From: CBDFKK01 sp965248815
GTDB lineage: Bacteria > Pseudomonadota > Alphaproteobacteria > SMXP01
Direction: 5' to 3'
Length of the DNA: 64,000 nucleotides
Assembly (NCBI GenBank): GCA_965248815.1
Contig: CBDFKK010000007.1
Span: 434,001 to 498,000 of the forward strand
In this document: positions 17,491 through 26,494 of the stretch, piece by piece
How positions within the stretch are numbered: position 1 is the first letter of the stretch
Layout of the letters: every line of letters begins with the position of its first letter
Notes under the pieces: generated by a model
The model's database searches: none
The model's input: the letters and a program-made list of their open reading frames with translations, nothing else
What the model was told of the DNA's origin: nothing
Made by a program: the position numbers and the translations under genes

Positions 17491-18477
17491 TTATCTGATG
17501 ACGGACAATGGGGCTCGCGTCAATGTAAAGTTTGCAATAATAAAGAACAGGTAGCACATAAAAAACAGTAATCCCCAAAATCTGCCTACTTTGCCTTTTG
17601 TAAATGCAAATGGAACGATGGCTAATGATGCCGCTGTCATGATCCAAAGATCTACGCTCAAAAAGATGGTCGGAACAGGAATATCGGCGATCATAGCTGA
17701 GACGCCCATTACGGCTGAAATATTGAAAAAATTACTGCCGATAATGTTGCCAAGTGCGACGGCAGAATGCCGATGAATTGCTGCTGCGATGGCTGTTGCT
17801 AGTTCAGGAAGTGAAGTACCAAAAGCAATTAAGCTTAATGCGACGATAGAATCTGGAACCCCAACGACTCGCGCAACCTCTTGCGCGCCATCAATCAAAA
17901 AATTACTTGCTAAAGGAAGCCCAATTAAGCCAATCAGTAGGGAAATGAATATCATCGATCGCGATTTGGGCATCCCTCCCATACCGTCCAATTCAGCAAA
18001 TTCGTCGATTAGGGGATCCCCCACCTTTCCATTTGCAACGGAAAAGCCGGCATAAGCAACAAACGCAAGAGCCAAAAAAACAAAGACTGCGCCTTGCCAA
18101 AACACCAATGCACCTTGGTGGCACCACCAAACAAATAGTGCTGTTACTCCGATCATGAAGAGGGTGTTACGCCGGATCGTTGGCTGATCAGCAGTGATGG
18201 GATAGAACATTGCTGGCAGCCCAAGGACCAATAGCACATTTGCAATATTGCTTCCGACGACATTTCCCAATGCGATATCTGTTTTATTGTTGAGGGCAGC
18301 TTGGACGCTTACAACAAGTTCGGGCGCTGAGGTGCCAAAGGCTACAACGGTTAGACCAATGGCTAAGGGCGGTACGCGCAGCTTGAGCGCCAATGCGATA
18401 GACCCGCGAATGACCAGATCTGCGCTGACCAGTAGGGCGCCCAAGCTCAGAATCAATGTAAAGGCGAGCGAGAGCAT
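17491..18477 (-). CDS. calcium/sodium antiporter, CaCA family (YrbG-like), C-terminus altered by ISy
   Basis: 328 aa, about ten hydrophobic helices. The two alpha repeats of the CaCA exchangers are present as AFGTSAPELVVSVQAA (N-half) and AFGTSLPELATAIAAA (C-half), each followed by GN(V/I)(V/I)GSN. Catalyses exchange of cytoplasmic Ca2+ for Na+ or H+ across the inner membrane by family. The ISy copy ends at 17507, so the last four codons and the stop (SVIR, TGA) come from the IS; both alpha repeats and all helices remain, so activity is probably kept. Transcribed towards the IS. Confidence 0.88.
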   Translation of the reverse strand: MLSLAFTLILSLGALLVSADLVIRGSIALALKLRVPPLAIGLTVVAFGTSAPELVVSVQAALNNKTDIALGNVVGSNIANVLLVLGLPAMFYPITADQPTIRRNTLFMIGVTALFVWWCHQGALVFWQGAVFVFLALAFVAYAGFSVANGKVGDPLIDEFAELDGMGGMPKSRSMIFISLLIGLIGLPLASNFLIDGAQEVARVVGVPDSIVALSLIAFGTSLPELATAIAAAIHRHSAVALGNIIGSNFFNISAVMGVSAMIADIPVPTIFLSVDLWIMTAASLAIVPFAFTKGKVGRFWGLLFFMCYLFFIIANFTLTRAPLSVIR

Positions 18478-18955
18478 CTATACAAGAACACTTTCCGATT
18501 CATCCAGGACAGTCCGGTCGGACAAGCAATTGGTCCCATTGGACAGACGGGCAAGCCGCAAAATCTATTGGCCCCCAAAGTCATACGTCTTATATAGGTA
18601 ACGATGGTAAGAGGAAAAGCCGACTTTTCGAATTTTTTGGACGAATAGGGAACTTTAGGGCGTGACTGACTCAAACAGTCTGATAGGAGGTCGCAGTTCC
18701 CGACTTCGGTGATCGGTGAATTTTTTCGGAACTTAGGCGCGCAGTGCTGGCGAAAAACGTAGGCCGGGCACCAAAAGTTAGACGCAGTGCCATGACTACT
18801 GGAGAGGACATACATGACGATGCGAAGAAATTATGCGACTTGGCGCAGTTGCGGTTAAGGTCGTGCAAATCTTCGTGGTAGCAACCGGTGCAGAAAACTA
18901 ATATAGGCCAAGCAGAGCGGCTCGAAAGTCATGAGAGAACTGGACACGATTCAAG
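18478..18955 (+). other. intergenic stretch without a recognisable gene
   Basis: Upstream side of the exchanger gene. Frames on both strands are short, without convincing Shine-Dalgarno sites or recognisable families. It should contain the exchanger promoter. A decayed gene is possible, because short protein-like stretches alternate between frames near 18780-18880, but I cannot name it. Confidence 0.4.
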
Positions 18956-19132
18956 ATGCAGAATAACCAACGCCGTTTCGGATGGCTTCGAAGTCTAGAC
19001 ATTCCAGGACTAGTCGGATGTGTGGTCCTTATTCTTCTGACTTATTCCATTTTTTGGTACTACACGGAGACGATTAAAGGAACTTTCGACCCATCAATTT
19101 TAGAAATAGGATCTGTGCGATCGTCTGACTGA
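18956..19132 (+). CDS. possible small membrane protein (58 aa)
   Basis: ATG to TGA frame of 58 codons: a basic N-terminus (NNQRRFGWLR), one strongly hydrophobic segment (LVGCVVLILLTYSIFWYY) at residues 19-36 and a polar tail. This looks like a single-pass inner-membrane peptide. There is no strong Shine-Dalgarno sequence and no neighbour in operon distance. No family recognised. Confidence 0.35.
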   Translation: MQNNQRRFGWLRSLDIPGLVGCVVLILLTYSIFWYYTETIKGTFDPSILEIGSVRSSD

Positions 19133-19322
19133 TAGTTTTCAATTGCGGTTTCTTGGTTTAAGTCAGACAACCCTCATTCAGCTCTTAAGGTCTAATGCGG
19201 CACTGACGTAGGGAACCTAATAACAACAAATTGACCTACAGCCAAAGGCGGCCATATCTAGAGAGGTGGTTCGGTTTGTTTGAACAACTTTCGGACTGCG
19301 GATAAGTGGATTTCAGCCCCTG

Positions 19323-20153
19323 TTATGCCGCGACCGGGATTGGTTGCAGCACGTTGAAGTAAGCCTGATCGGGTGTCTGGCGGTCAAGCGATGAATGCGG
19401 TCTCTTGGTGTTGTAAAAGACCAAATATTTGCCGAGGGCGGCTCGGGCTTGTGGAACATTGCCATAGGCATGCAGATAGACCTCCTCGTATTTGACCGTG
19501 CGCCACAGCCGTTCAACAAAGACATTGTCCCGCCACGCTCCCTTGCCATCCATGCTGATGGCGATTTCAGCATCCTTCAGGATTTGTGTGAAAGCGATGG
19601 AGGTAAACTGCGAGCCCTGATCGGTGTTGAAGATGTCCGGCTTACCGTAACGGGCCAGTGCTTCTTCAACGGCTTCAATGCAAAAGTCTGCTTCCAGTGT
19701 GATAGAGAGCCGCCAGGACAGGACACGCCGGCTGAACCAGTCAACCACTGCGGCCAGATAAACAAAGCCCCGTGCCATTGGAATGTAGGTGATATCCATC
19801 GCCCAGACCTGATTGGGTTGGGTGACCGGCAGCTTACGCAACAGATAGGGATAGATTTTGTGGCCCGGTGCAGGCTTGGACGTGTTCGGGCGGCGATAAA
19901 TAGCCTCAAGCCCCATACGCTTCATCAGTGTTGTGACGTGCAGGCGGCCAACCTTGTATCCTTCACCAAGCAATAGTCCCTGCAGCATCCTGCTGCCTGC
20001 AAAGGGATAGTCGAGATGCAATTCATCAATCCGGCGCATCAGTGCCAGATCACCGACCGATACGGGACGGGGCTGATAATAGACGCTGCCCCGGCTGATC
20101 TTGAGCGCCTTGGCCTGACGGCTGAGCGAGAGTTTATGTTTGCGGTCGATCAT
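19323..20153 (-). CDS. ISz transposase OrfB (IS3 family)
   Basis: 276 aa. HTH_21 region (YPFAGSRMLQGLLLGEGYKV) and rve core: Asp in WAMDITYIPMARG, Asp in IFNTDQGSQFTS, Glu in WRDNVFVERLWRTVKYEEVY, ending with KRPHSSLDRQTPDQAYF. Start ATG overlaps the orfA stop by 4 bases. Intact. Confidence 0.92.
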   Translation of the reverse strand: MIDRKHKLSLSRQAKALKISRGSVYYQPRPVSVGDLALMRRIDELHLDYPFAGSRMLQGLLLGEGYKVGRLHVTTLMKRMGLEAIYRRPNTSKPAPGHKIYPYLLRKLPVTQPNQVWAMDITYIPMARGFVYLAAVVDWFSRRVLSWRLSITLEADFCIEAVEEALARYGKPDIFNTDQGSQFTSIAFTQILKDAEIAISMDGKGAWRDNVFVERLWRTVKYEEVYLHAYGNVPQARAALGKYLVFYNTKRPHSSLDRQTPDQAYFNVLQPIPVAA

Positions 20154-20461
20154 TTTCTTGCGCTCGGCAATCCCGCCTTGGTGAGCGCATCGCCTAAAAA
20201 ATCATTCTCAAGCGTCAGCTCCCCAATCTTGGCATGGAGCCTCTTCACATCAACACGGGGTGCAGGCAGCGGTGATTTACCCTCCCGCCCAAAAACACCC
20301 GCTGCACCCTCAAGGAGCTGATCTTTCCATTGCTTGATCTGGTTAGGATGAACATCAAACTGCTGAGCGAGTTCTCCCAATGTCTGCTCACCGCGAACGG
20401 CCGCAAGGGCCACCTTCGACTTGAACGCAGGTGTATGATTGCGACGTGGTCGTCTTGCCAT
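20150..20461 (-). CDS. ISz transposase OrfA
   Basis: 103 aa from the ATG at 20459-20461, preceded by GGAGATCC (minus strand), a good Shine-Dalgarno site. HTH_Tnp_1 domain (AFKSKVALAAVRGEQTLGEL, FDVHPNQIKQWK) and C-terminal helix. An earlier in-frame ATG at 20512 lies in the non-coding leader. Confidence 0.9.
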   Translation of the reverse strand: MARRPRRNHTPAFKSKVALAAVRGEQTLGELAQQFDVHPNQIKQWKDQLLEGAAGVFGREGKSPLPAPRVDVKRLHAKIGELTLENDFLGDALTKAGLPSARK

Positions 20462-20639
20462 AGTGGATCTCCTATTGCCGGCGATCATGCCGCCTACAGG
20501 CCAAAATTCCACTTATCTCAACTGTGCAGATTTCCCGAGCCACCTCTCTAGACTGTCCGGCGTCAGCACTCATGGGACAGATTGAGGGAATTGCGTAAGG
20601 GAGAGTTTTTGGCCCATCGTCACACGAGAGGAGTGGACG

Positions 20640-21014
20640 ATGAGAGACAAAACAGTGCGCCATCAAGAAGCTGCGGAACGTACAGTCAAGGATATTCGCC
20701 GCTGGACGCGCAAACGCTATTCAGCTGAAGAGAAGATACGGATTGTGCTTGCCGGACTTCGCGGCGAAGACAGCATTGCCGAGCTTTGCCGTCAGGAAGG
20801 CATCGCTCAGGGCATGTATTACACCTGGTCGAAGGAGTTTCTTGAAGCTGGCAAGAAGCGGCTGGCAGGCGATACGGCGCGGGCCGCTAATACTGGTGAG
20901 GTGAAGGACTTACGGCGCGAAGCGCAAGACCTCAAGGAAGTCGTTGCCGAACAAGCGTTGGAACTGCGCCTTCTGAAAAAAAGCATAATCGGGGATGGGG
21001 AGGATATCGAATGA
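20640..21014 (+). CDS. ISx transposase OrfA
   Basis: 124 aa, HTH plus coiled coil, homologous to ISy OrfA (YSAEEKIRIVLAGLRGEDSI). Leader contains GAGAGGAG upstream of the ATG. The end of the gene carries CTGAAAAAAAGC (about 20973), a candidate -1 frameshift site, and its TGA overlaps the orfB ATG. Confidence 0.9.
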   Translation: MRDKTVRHQEAAERTVKDIRRWTRKRYSAEEKIRIVLAGLRGEDSIAELCRQEGIAQGMYYTWSKEFLEAGKKRLAGDTARAANTGEVKDLRREAQDLKEVVAEQALELRLLKKSIIGDGEDIE

Positions 21015-21991
21015 GATATCCTGCATCCGAGAAGGCCGAGATCATCGGACTGGTTGAGCAATCACATCTGCCAGTTAAACGCACGCTGGATACACTCGGC
21101 ATTCCACGGACAACATTCTATCGCTGGTACGATCAGTATCAAACTGGCGGTGTGGAAGCGCTGGAAGATCGGTCTCCAAAGCCGGGACGGGTATGGAACC
21201 GTATTCCCGATGACGTTCGAGACAAGATCGTTGATCTAGCGCTTGAAGAGCCTGAGTTGTCGCCGCGCGAGCTGGCTGTCAGGTTCACCGATACGCAAGG
21301 CTACTTCGTATCTGAAGCTTCGGTGTATCGCCTGCTCAAGGCTCTGGATCTGATCACCAGCCCAGCCTTTGTTGTCATCAAGGCGGCTGACGAGTTTACA
21401 GACAAGACCACGGCGCCAAATCAAATGTGGCAGACAGACTTCACCTATCTCAAGGTCATCGGCTGGGGCTGGTTTTACCTGTCGACGATCCTGGATGACT
21501 TCTCGCGCTATATCATTGCGTGGAAACTCTGCACCACGATGAGGGTTGAGGACGTTACCGAAACGCTGGAAGCAGCTCTCGCCGAATCCGGGCTCGATCA
21601 AGTTAATGTCGTTCACAAGCCGCGCCTGCTGTCCGACAATGGCCCGTCTTATATTGCTGGCGATCTTGCTGACTGGATGGATGATCAAGGCATGAAGCAT
21701 GTACGCGGTGCGCCTTATCATCCGCAGACGCAAGGCAAAATTGAGCGTTGGCATCAGACGCTCAAGAACCGCATCTTGCTGCAAAACTATTATCTGCCTG
21801 GCGACCTGGAAGCGCAGATCGAAGACTTCGTCGGCCACTACAACCACCAGCGATATCACGAGAGCCTGAAGAACCTCACGCCTGCCGACGTCTACTTCGG
21901 GCGCGGCCAAACTATTCTATTGCAAAGAGAAAGGATTAAACGAAAAACAATCGAACACCGGCGCTTGCAACACCGCAAAGCCGCTGCTTAA
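21011..21991 (+). CDS. ISx transposase OrfB
   Basis: 326 aa DDE integrase-core transposase, the same protein as at 13550-14530. Probably expressed as an OrfAB frameshift product and/or by coupling at the ATGA overlap. Intact and, with 20640-21014, the likely source of ISx movement. Confidence 0.9.
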   Translation: MRYPASEKAEIIGLVEQSHLPVKRTLDTLGIPRTTFYRWYDQYQTGGVEALEDRSPKPGRVWNRIPDDVRDKIVDLALEEPELSPRELAVRFTDTQGYFVSEASVYRLLKALDLITSPAFVVIKAADEFTDKTTAPNQMWQTDFTYLKVIGWGWFYLSTILDDFSRYIIAWKLCTTMRVEDVTETLEAALAESGLDQVNVVHKPRLLSDNGPSYIAGDLADWMDDQGMKHVRGAPYHPQTQGKIERWHQTLKNRILLQNYYLPGDLEAQIEDFVGHYNHQRYHESLKNLTPADVYFGRGQTILLQRERIKRKTIEHRRLQHRKAAA

Positions 21992-22131
21992 ATTGAAACA
22001 ACAGATGAGCCAAAGACTCAGCTTGCTCAAATCGAAATCTGTTCCAATTTATCTGACGACGGACAATCTAGACAACAACGTGTTGGCGTCAGATCTGTAT
22101 ATACGAAAAAATTGAGCGGAGTGGTGACGGC

Positions 22132-22335
22132 CTACTCAGCCTGGAGGTTAACCGCCTTTGGGCCGCGTTTGTCCGTTTCAACTTCAAACGTGACTTTTTG
22201 TCCTTCATTAAGGGTGCGTAAGCCGGCGCCCTCAACAGCAGATATGTGAACAAATACATCTTTGGATCCATCATCGGGCGTAATGAAACCATAACCTTTT
22301 GTGGCGTTAAACCATTTAACGGTACCGGTGGTCAT
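22132..22335 (-). CDS. cspA: cold shock protein, CspA family
   Basis: 67 aa, one cold-shock (OB-fold) domain with RNP1 KGYGFITP and RNP2 VFVHISAV. Binds single-stranded RNA/DNA and acts as RNA chaperone. TAGGACG upstream of the ATG is a fair ribosome-binding site. The gene end is 66 bases from the right end of ISx copy 2. Confidence 0.93.
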   Translation of the reverse strand: MTTGTVKWFNATKGYGFITPDDGSKDVFVHISAVEGAGLRTLNEGQKVTFEVETDKRGPKAVNLQAE

Positions 22336-22898
22336 GAGCTTGTCGTCCTAGTAGCTAAGAAATATTTAGCGCAAACTATTTGCAGTCTCACGCACGGAAA
22401 CGCGCAAGAATTGTGACTCACGCCAAGATAGAAAATATAGTATCTCGCATTCTCCGCGTGCACTCGTCGCGGCGAGAAGCTTAGGCGCAATAGCCGCGAA
22501 ATTTCAAGAGAAATTGGGCGTCTAAATTGTCGACAATATGCAGCTAATTCGCAGACTATATATTAGTGATACGGGTTAACTTATTCTGCATTTTTGTTTT
22601 TTTGGATAAAAGGACTTTGTAATCAGTATGAAGAATAAAATGCAACCCAAGAGCCGCGTCGCAGCAAGGTCGCGGTTTGGCACCTATTGCCTCGATAAAT
22701 GAAATGACTGAAGGCTTACGCTTGCCTTGAGTGTTGGTGGGCGTAGCGGCCATCGGTCTATGCCGCGCAGGGTTTATTGAAGAGCGTCTGTCAACACCAA
22801 CAAAAACTTCCTAACGCTATAGATGCCAGTTCTTAGAACTTTGCGCTTATCAGCGTCTGCGTGCGTTTTCGCATCCACGTGTGGCCGGCATCTCGGCG
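22336..22898 (-). other. intergenic region: cspA leader/promoter and uvrB downstream region
   Basis: About 560 bases between cspA and uvrB, both on the minus strand. The part next to cspA is A/T-rich with stretches such as GATAGAAAATATAGTATC and would hold the promoter and the long 5' leader usual for cold-shock genes. A 65-codon minus-strand frame at 22556-22753 has no family resemblance or clear start signal. No gene called. Confidence 0.45.
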
Positions 22899-25154
22899 TT
22901 ATTTTCTGGACCTTCTTTGTCTCTTTTGGCGCAATTTATTACCGATACGCGAAATTTTCTTACTTGACTGACTTGTTCGGGAACTTGGATTCGATTGGTC
23001 CATAGCAGCGGCAATGGCTGACTGCCTCGCAAACGGATCGTCTGCCAATGCTAACTCCGCTTCTTGTAGGCGTCTTATTTCATCTCGAATACGCGCTGCC
23101 TCCTCAAATTCCAAATTTCCGGCAGATTCGCGCATCTTTTTTTCGAGCTCAGCTATATGTGCTTGCAAGTTGTGACCTAAGAGTTCGCCAGCTTCTTCTG
23201 CAAATCCAGTCTCGATAGTGACATGGTCCTTTTCATACACTGAATTGAGCATTTCACCGATTCTCTTTTTAATTGATTCCGGCGTGATATTGTTTTCAGT
23301 GTTGTACGTTTTCTGTTTGGCTCGTCGGCGGTATGTTTCGGCGATTGCACGATTCATCGAGCCCGTCCGTTCGTCCGCGTAAAGAATCACTTTGCCCTCA
23401 ACATTTCGAGCTGCTCGACCAATTGTCTGAACAAGCGATGTCTCCGACCTTAAAAATCCTTCTTTGTCAGCATCTAGGATAGCAACTAGTGCGCATTCTG
23501 GAATATCTAGGCCTTCTCGTAACAAATTGATGCCAATCAATACGTCAAACGTGCCAAGTCGCAAATCTCGAATAATGTCGATGCGTTCGAGAGTATCGAT
23601 GTCAGAGTGAAGATAACGCACTCGAATTCCCTGTTCGTGCATGTATTCGGTTAGATCTTCGGCCATCCTTTTTGTGAGTGTGGTAACCAAAACGCGGTAG
23701 CCATTAGCGGCGGTGACTCGCGCCTCTGCGATGAGGTCGTCTACCTGTTCGCTTGCTGGACGAATGTGTACTTCTGGATCTATGAGACCGGTCGGTCGAA
23801 TGATCTGTTCCACAAATACGCCGCCTGTTCGTTCCAACTCCCATTGACCAGGCGTCGCCGAAACGTAGATGGTCTGGGGTCTCATTACGTCCCACTCTTC
23901 GAACTTCAGCGGCCGATTGTCCATGCAAGAAGGCAACCGAAAACCGAATTCTGCGAGTGTTGATTTGCGGCGAAAATCTCCCCGATACATTGCGCCAAGC
24001 TGAGGGATTGTGACGTGGCTTTCATCGACAAAGACGATCGCGTTGTCTGGCAGGTATTCAAACAGAGTCGGAGGTGGCTCTCCTGGTTTACGGCCTGTGA
24101 GATAGCGGGAATAATTCTCAATTCCGGCACATGAACCTGTAGCTTCAATCATTTCAAGATCAAAGACCGTTCGCTGTTCCAGACGTTGCGCTTCTAGTAA
24201 CTTACCTGTCGCGTTCTGCTGTACAAGAACTTGGTTGAGCTCCCGCTTGATTCCTTTTGTGGCTTGCTGAAGCGTAGGTCGCGGGGTGACATAGTGGCTA
24301 TTTGCGTAAACCTTTATTTGCTTGAGTTCATCAGTTTTCTTGCCGGTCAGTGAGTCAAATTCAACGATACTTTCAACTACATCGCCAAAGAAAGATATGC
24401 GCCAAGCCCTGTCTTCATAGTGCACTGGAAAAATCTCAACGACATCACCGCGTGCGCGAAATGTCCCCCTTTGAAATGCGTGGTCGTTTCTCCGATATTG
24501 TAGTGATACAAGATCGGCCAAAAGGGCGTTTCGTTCCTTTCGGTTGCCGGCCTTAATCGTGAACGTCATTCCCGTATAGGCTTCTACCGACCCAATTCCA
24601 TAAATGCATGACACGCTTGCAACGATTATGACGTCATCTCGTTCCAATATGGCGCGTGTCGCAGAATGCCTCATTCGATCAATTTGTTCATTAATTGACG
24701 ATTCTTTTTCGATGTATGTATCCGTACGCGGAACATAAGCTTCGGGCTGATAATAGTCGTAGTAAGAGACGAAATATTCCACGGCGTTGTTCGGAAAGAA
24801 CTCTTTCATTTCGCCGTATAATTGCGCGCCCAATGTCTTGTTTGGCGCTAATATGAGGGCAGGCCGTTGTTCAGCCTCAATAATCTTTGCCATTGTGAAA
24901 GTCTTGCCGGAGCCAGTAACGCCCAGCAAGACTTGATTTTCTTCCGAACGTCTAAGTCCCTCCGCCAGTTCGATTATGGCCTGCGGCTGGTCCCCGGCGG
25001 GCTTGTATTCCGAAACCAAATGGAAGGCGATGCCGCCTTCGCTTTTCTCAGGTTTTGCGGGTCGATGCGGCATAAATGGCACCGGCGATTCAATGACAAA
25101 ACCTGCCTGTGGCGCTTCTGCGAACTCGGAGTTGGGCTTTTTCGAGGGAGCCAT
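22899..25154 (-). CDS. uvrB: excinuclease ABC subunit B
   Basis: 751 aa. Damage-verifying helicase-like subunit of nucleotide excision repair. Walker A GVTGSGKT near residue 80, DEAD-like box DESHVTIPQ, beta-hairpin region YYDYYQPEAYVPRTDTYIEK, helicase motif VI QTIGRAARN, and the C-terminal UVR motif NLEFEEAARIRDEIRRLQE that binds UvrC. The N-terminal 45 residues and the basic C-terminal tail (KLRQKRQRRSRK) are extra relative to E. coli, as common in alphaproteobacteria. Confidence 0.96.
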   Translation of the reverse strand: MAPSKKPNSEFAEAPQAGFVIESPVPFMPHRPAKPEKSEGGIAFHLVSEYKPAGDQPQAIIELAEGLRRSEENQVLLGVTGSGKTFTMAKIIEAEQRPALILAPNKTLGAQLYGEMKEFFPNNAVEYFVSYYDYYQPEAYVPRTDTYIEKESSINEQIDRMRHSATRAILERDDVIIVASVSCIYGIGSVEAYTGMTFTIKAGNRKERNALLADLVSLQYRRNDHAFQRGTFRARGDVVEIFPVHYEDRAWRISFFGDVVESIVEFDSLTGKKTDELKQIKVYANSHYVTPRPTLQQATKGIKRELNQVLVQQNATGKLLEAQRLEQRTVFDLEMIEATGSCAGIENYSRYLTGRKPGEPPPTLFEYLPDNAIVFVDESHVTIPQLGAMYRGDFRRKSTLAEFGFRLPSCMDNRPLKFEEWDVMRPQTIYVSATPGQWELERTGGVFVEQIIRPTGLIDPEVHIRPASEQVDDLIAEARVTAANGYRVLVTTLTKRMAEDLTEYMHEQGIRVRYLHSDIDTLERIDIIRDLRLGTFDVLIGINLLREGLDIPECALVAILDADKEGFLRSETSLVQTIGRAARNVEGKVILYADERTGSMNRAIAETYRRRAKQKTYNTENNITPESIKKRIGEMLNSVYEKDHVTIETGFAEEAGELLGHNLQAHIAELEKKMRESAGNLEFEEAARIRDEIRRLQEAELALADDPFARQSAIAAAMDQSNPSSRTSQSSKKISRIGNKLRQKRQRRSRK

Positions 25155-25248
25155 AATAGTTCTATATATGACTCGGGCCTATCAGGAATGCTAGTGCCGT
25201 AGTAGAATGGACTTAGGAATTGCTAATGGGGCGAAACCGGAAGTCGAT

Positions 25249-25362
25249 ATGATTCAGCTCAAATTCATAGTTGGAATTCTAACAATCGTCGTCGTGGCAT
25301 TGGTCGGAGTTGATATCTACTACGACTCCAATTGCAAGAAAATCAATGCATTGTCATACGAC
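25249..25362 (+). pseudogene. small membrane protein truncated by ISx copy 3
   Basis: ATG 25249 follows GGAAG at a suitable distance; an in-frame ATG at 25207 is possible. MIQLKFIVG, then ILTIVVVALVGVDIYY, a transmembrane helix at residues 9-24, then DSNCKKINALSYD before the ISx terminus at 25363. Any native C-terminus is lost; the frame continues into IS sequence to a stop at 25407. Divergent from uvrB. Family not recognised. Confidence 0.5.
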
Positions 25363-25439
25363 TGTCCGGCGTCAGCACTCATGGGACAGATTGAGGGAAT
25401 TGCGTAAGGGAGAGTTTTTGGCCCATCGTCATACGAGAG
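25363..25439 (+). mobile_element. ISx copy 3, 5' remnant (77 bp)
   Basis: Same sequence as the first 77 bases of ISx copy 2 (one difference, CATACGAG for CACACGAG), from TGTCCGGCGTCAG to just before orfA. It is cut at 25439 by the right end of ISy copy 2. The matching 3' remnant lies on the other side of ISy at 26953. Confidence 0.9.
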
Positions 25440-25513
25440 TGTCCGTCATCAGATAAATTGGAACAGATTTCGGTTTGAGCTAGCGGAGTATATGGCTCAT
25501 CTGTTGTATCAGT

Positions 25514-26494
25514 TTAAGCAGCGGCTTTGCTGTGTTGCAAGCGCCGATGCTCGATCGTTTTTCGCTTGATCCTTTCTCTTTGCAATAGAATGGTTTGGCC
25601 GCGCCCAAAGTAAACATCTGCGGGCGTGAGGTTTTGCAGACTCTCGTGATAGCGCTGGTGATTGTAGTGACCCACGAACTCATCGATCTGCGCTTCAAGA
25701 TCGCCAGGTAGGTAATAGTTTTCCAGCAAGATGCGGTTCTTGAGCGTTTGATGCCAACGCTCGATTTTGCCTTGCGTTTGCGGATGATACGGCGCGCCGC
25801 GAACATGCCTCATGCCTTGATCATCCATCCAGTCAGCAAGATCGCCGGCAATATAACTTGAACCATTGTCAGATAGCAGACGCGGCTTGTGTGCGACATT
25901 TGCCTGATCGCAACCCGATGCCTCCAGAGCCATTTCCAACGTATCAGTGACGTCTTCAGCTCTCATCGTGGTGCACAGCTTCCACGCAATGATGTAGCGC
26001 GAGAAGTCATCAAGAATCGTAGAGAGATAAAACCAGCCCCAGCCGATGACCTTGAGGTAGGTGAAGTCGGTCTGCCACATCTGGTTTGGCGCCGTGGTCT
26101 TGTCGCGGAACTCATTGGCAGCCTTGATGACCACGAAGGCCGGGCTGGTAATCAGATCAAGAGCTTTGAGCAGGCGATACACTGAAGCTTCGGATACAAA
26201 ATAGCTTTGCGTATCAGTGAACCGCACTGCCAACTCGCGCGGGCTCAGTTCCGGTTCCTGAAGAGCCATATCGACGATCCGCTCTCGAATATCATCGGGG
26301 ATGCGGTTCCACACGCGTTTTGGCTTGGGAGACCGGTCTTCCAATGCTTGTACGCCACCACGCAAATACCGGTCGTACCATCGGTAAAACGTCGTTGCCG
26401 GGATGCCGAGCTTGTCCAGCGTCCGCAGCACCGGGAGATGGGATCGCTCGACTAGGCGGATGATCTCGAGCTTCTCCGATGCGGGGTATCTCAT
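25514..26494 (-). CDS. ISy transposase OrfB
   Basis: 326 aa, same protein as at 16453-17433, with an intact DDE core. Start overlaps the orfA stop. Confidence 0.9.
   Translation of the reverse strand: MRYPASEKLEIIRLVERSHLPVLRTLDKLGIPATTFYRWYDRYLRGGVQALEDRSPKPKRVWNRIPDDIRERIVDMALQEPELSPRELAVRFTDTQSYFVSEASVYRLLKALDLITSPAFVVIKAANEFRDKTTAPNQMWQTDFTYLKVIGWGWFYLSTILDDFSRYIIAWKLCTTMRAEDVTDTLEMALEASGCDQANVAHKPRLLSDNGSSYIAGDLADWMDDQGMRHVRGAPYHPQTQGKIERWHQTLKNRILLENYYLPGDLEAQIDEFVGHYNHQRYHESLQNLTPADVYFGRGQTILLQRERIKRKTIEHRRLQHSKAAA

Larger units (their letters stand above)
15995..17507 (+). mobile_element. ISy copy 1 (IS3-like)
   Basis: 1513 bp, same length as the copies at 25440 and 58231. Terminal repeats: left TGTCTGACATCAG...TGGGACAGAT, right (inward) TGTCCGTCATCAG...TGGAACAGAT. 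Carries overlapping orfA and orfB. Its left flank is the inside of ISx orfA and its right flank the last codons of the CaCA exchanger; there is no target duplication, so sequence between these two was lost. Confidence 0.9.
19262..20547 (-). mobile_element. ISz copy 1 (IS3 family)
   Basis: 1286 bp, terminal repeats AGAGGTGG(T/C)TCGG at both ends, same length as copies at 27086 and 30796. Transcribed leftwards. It is flanked by CTAG on both sides and sits inside the 8-bp duplication ATCTAGAC made by ISx copy 2, so it arrived after ISx. Confidence 0.92.
20554..22065 (+). mobile_element. ISx copy 2 (IS3-like), intact
   Basis: 1512 bp. Terminal repeats: left TGTCCGGCGTCAG...TGGGACAGATT, right (inward) TGTCCGTCGTCAG...TGGAACAGATT. 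Flanked by an 8-bp direct repeat ATCTAGAC: the right copy is intact at 22066-22073; the left copy is split by ISz copy 1 (ATCTAG ends the left flank of ISz, CTAGAC precedes 20554). This is the only complete ISx in the window. Confidence 0.92.

Noticed and set aside
18453..18815. 120-codon minus-strand frame upstream of the exchanger gene
   Set aside because: Overlaps the exchanger start, has no ribosome-binding site and no recognisable protein character.
19395..19976. 193-codon plus-strand frame, repeated at 27219 and 30929
   Set aside because: Antisense shadow of ISz orfB, present in every copy because the DNA is identical.
22556..22753. 65-codon minus-strand frame between cspA and uvrB
   Set aside because: No start signal, no family, unusual composition; more likely non-coding.
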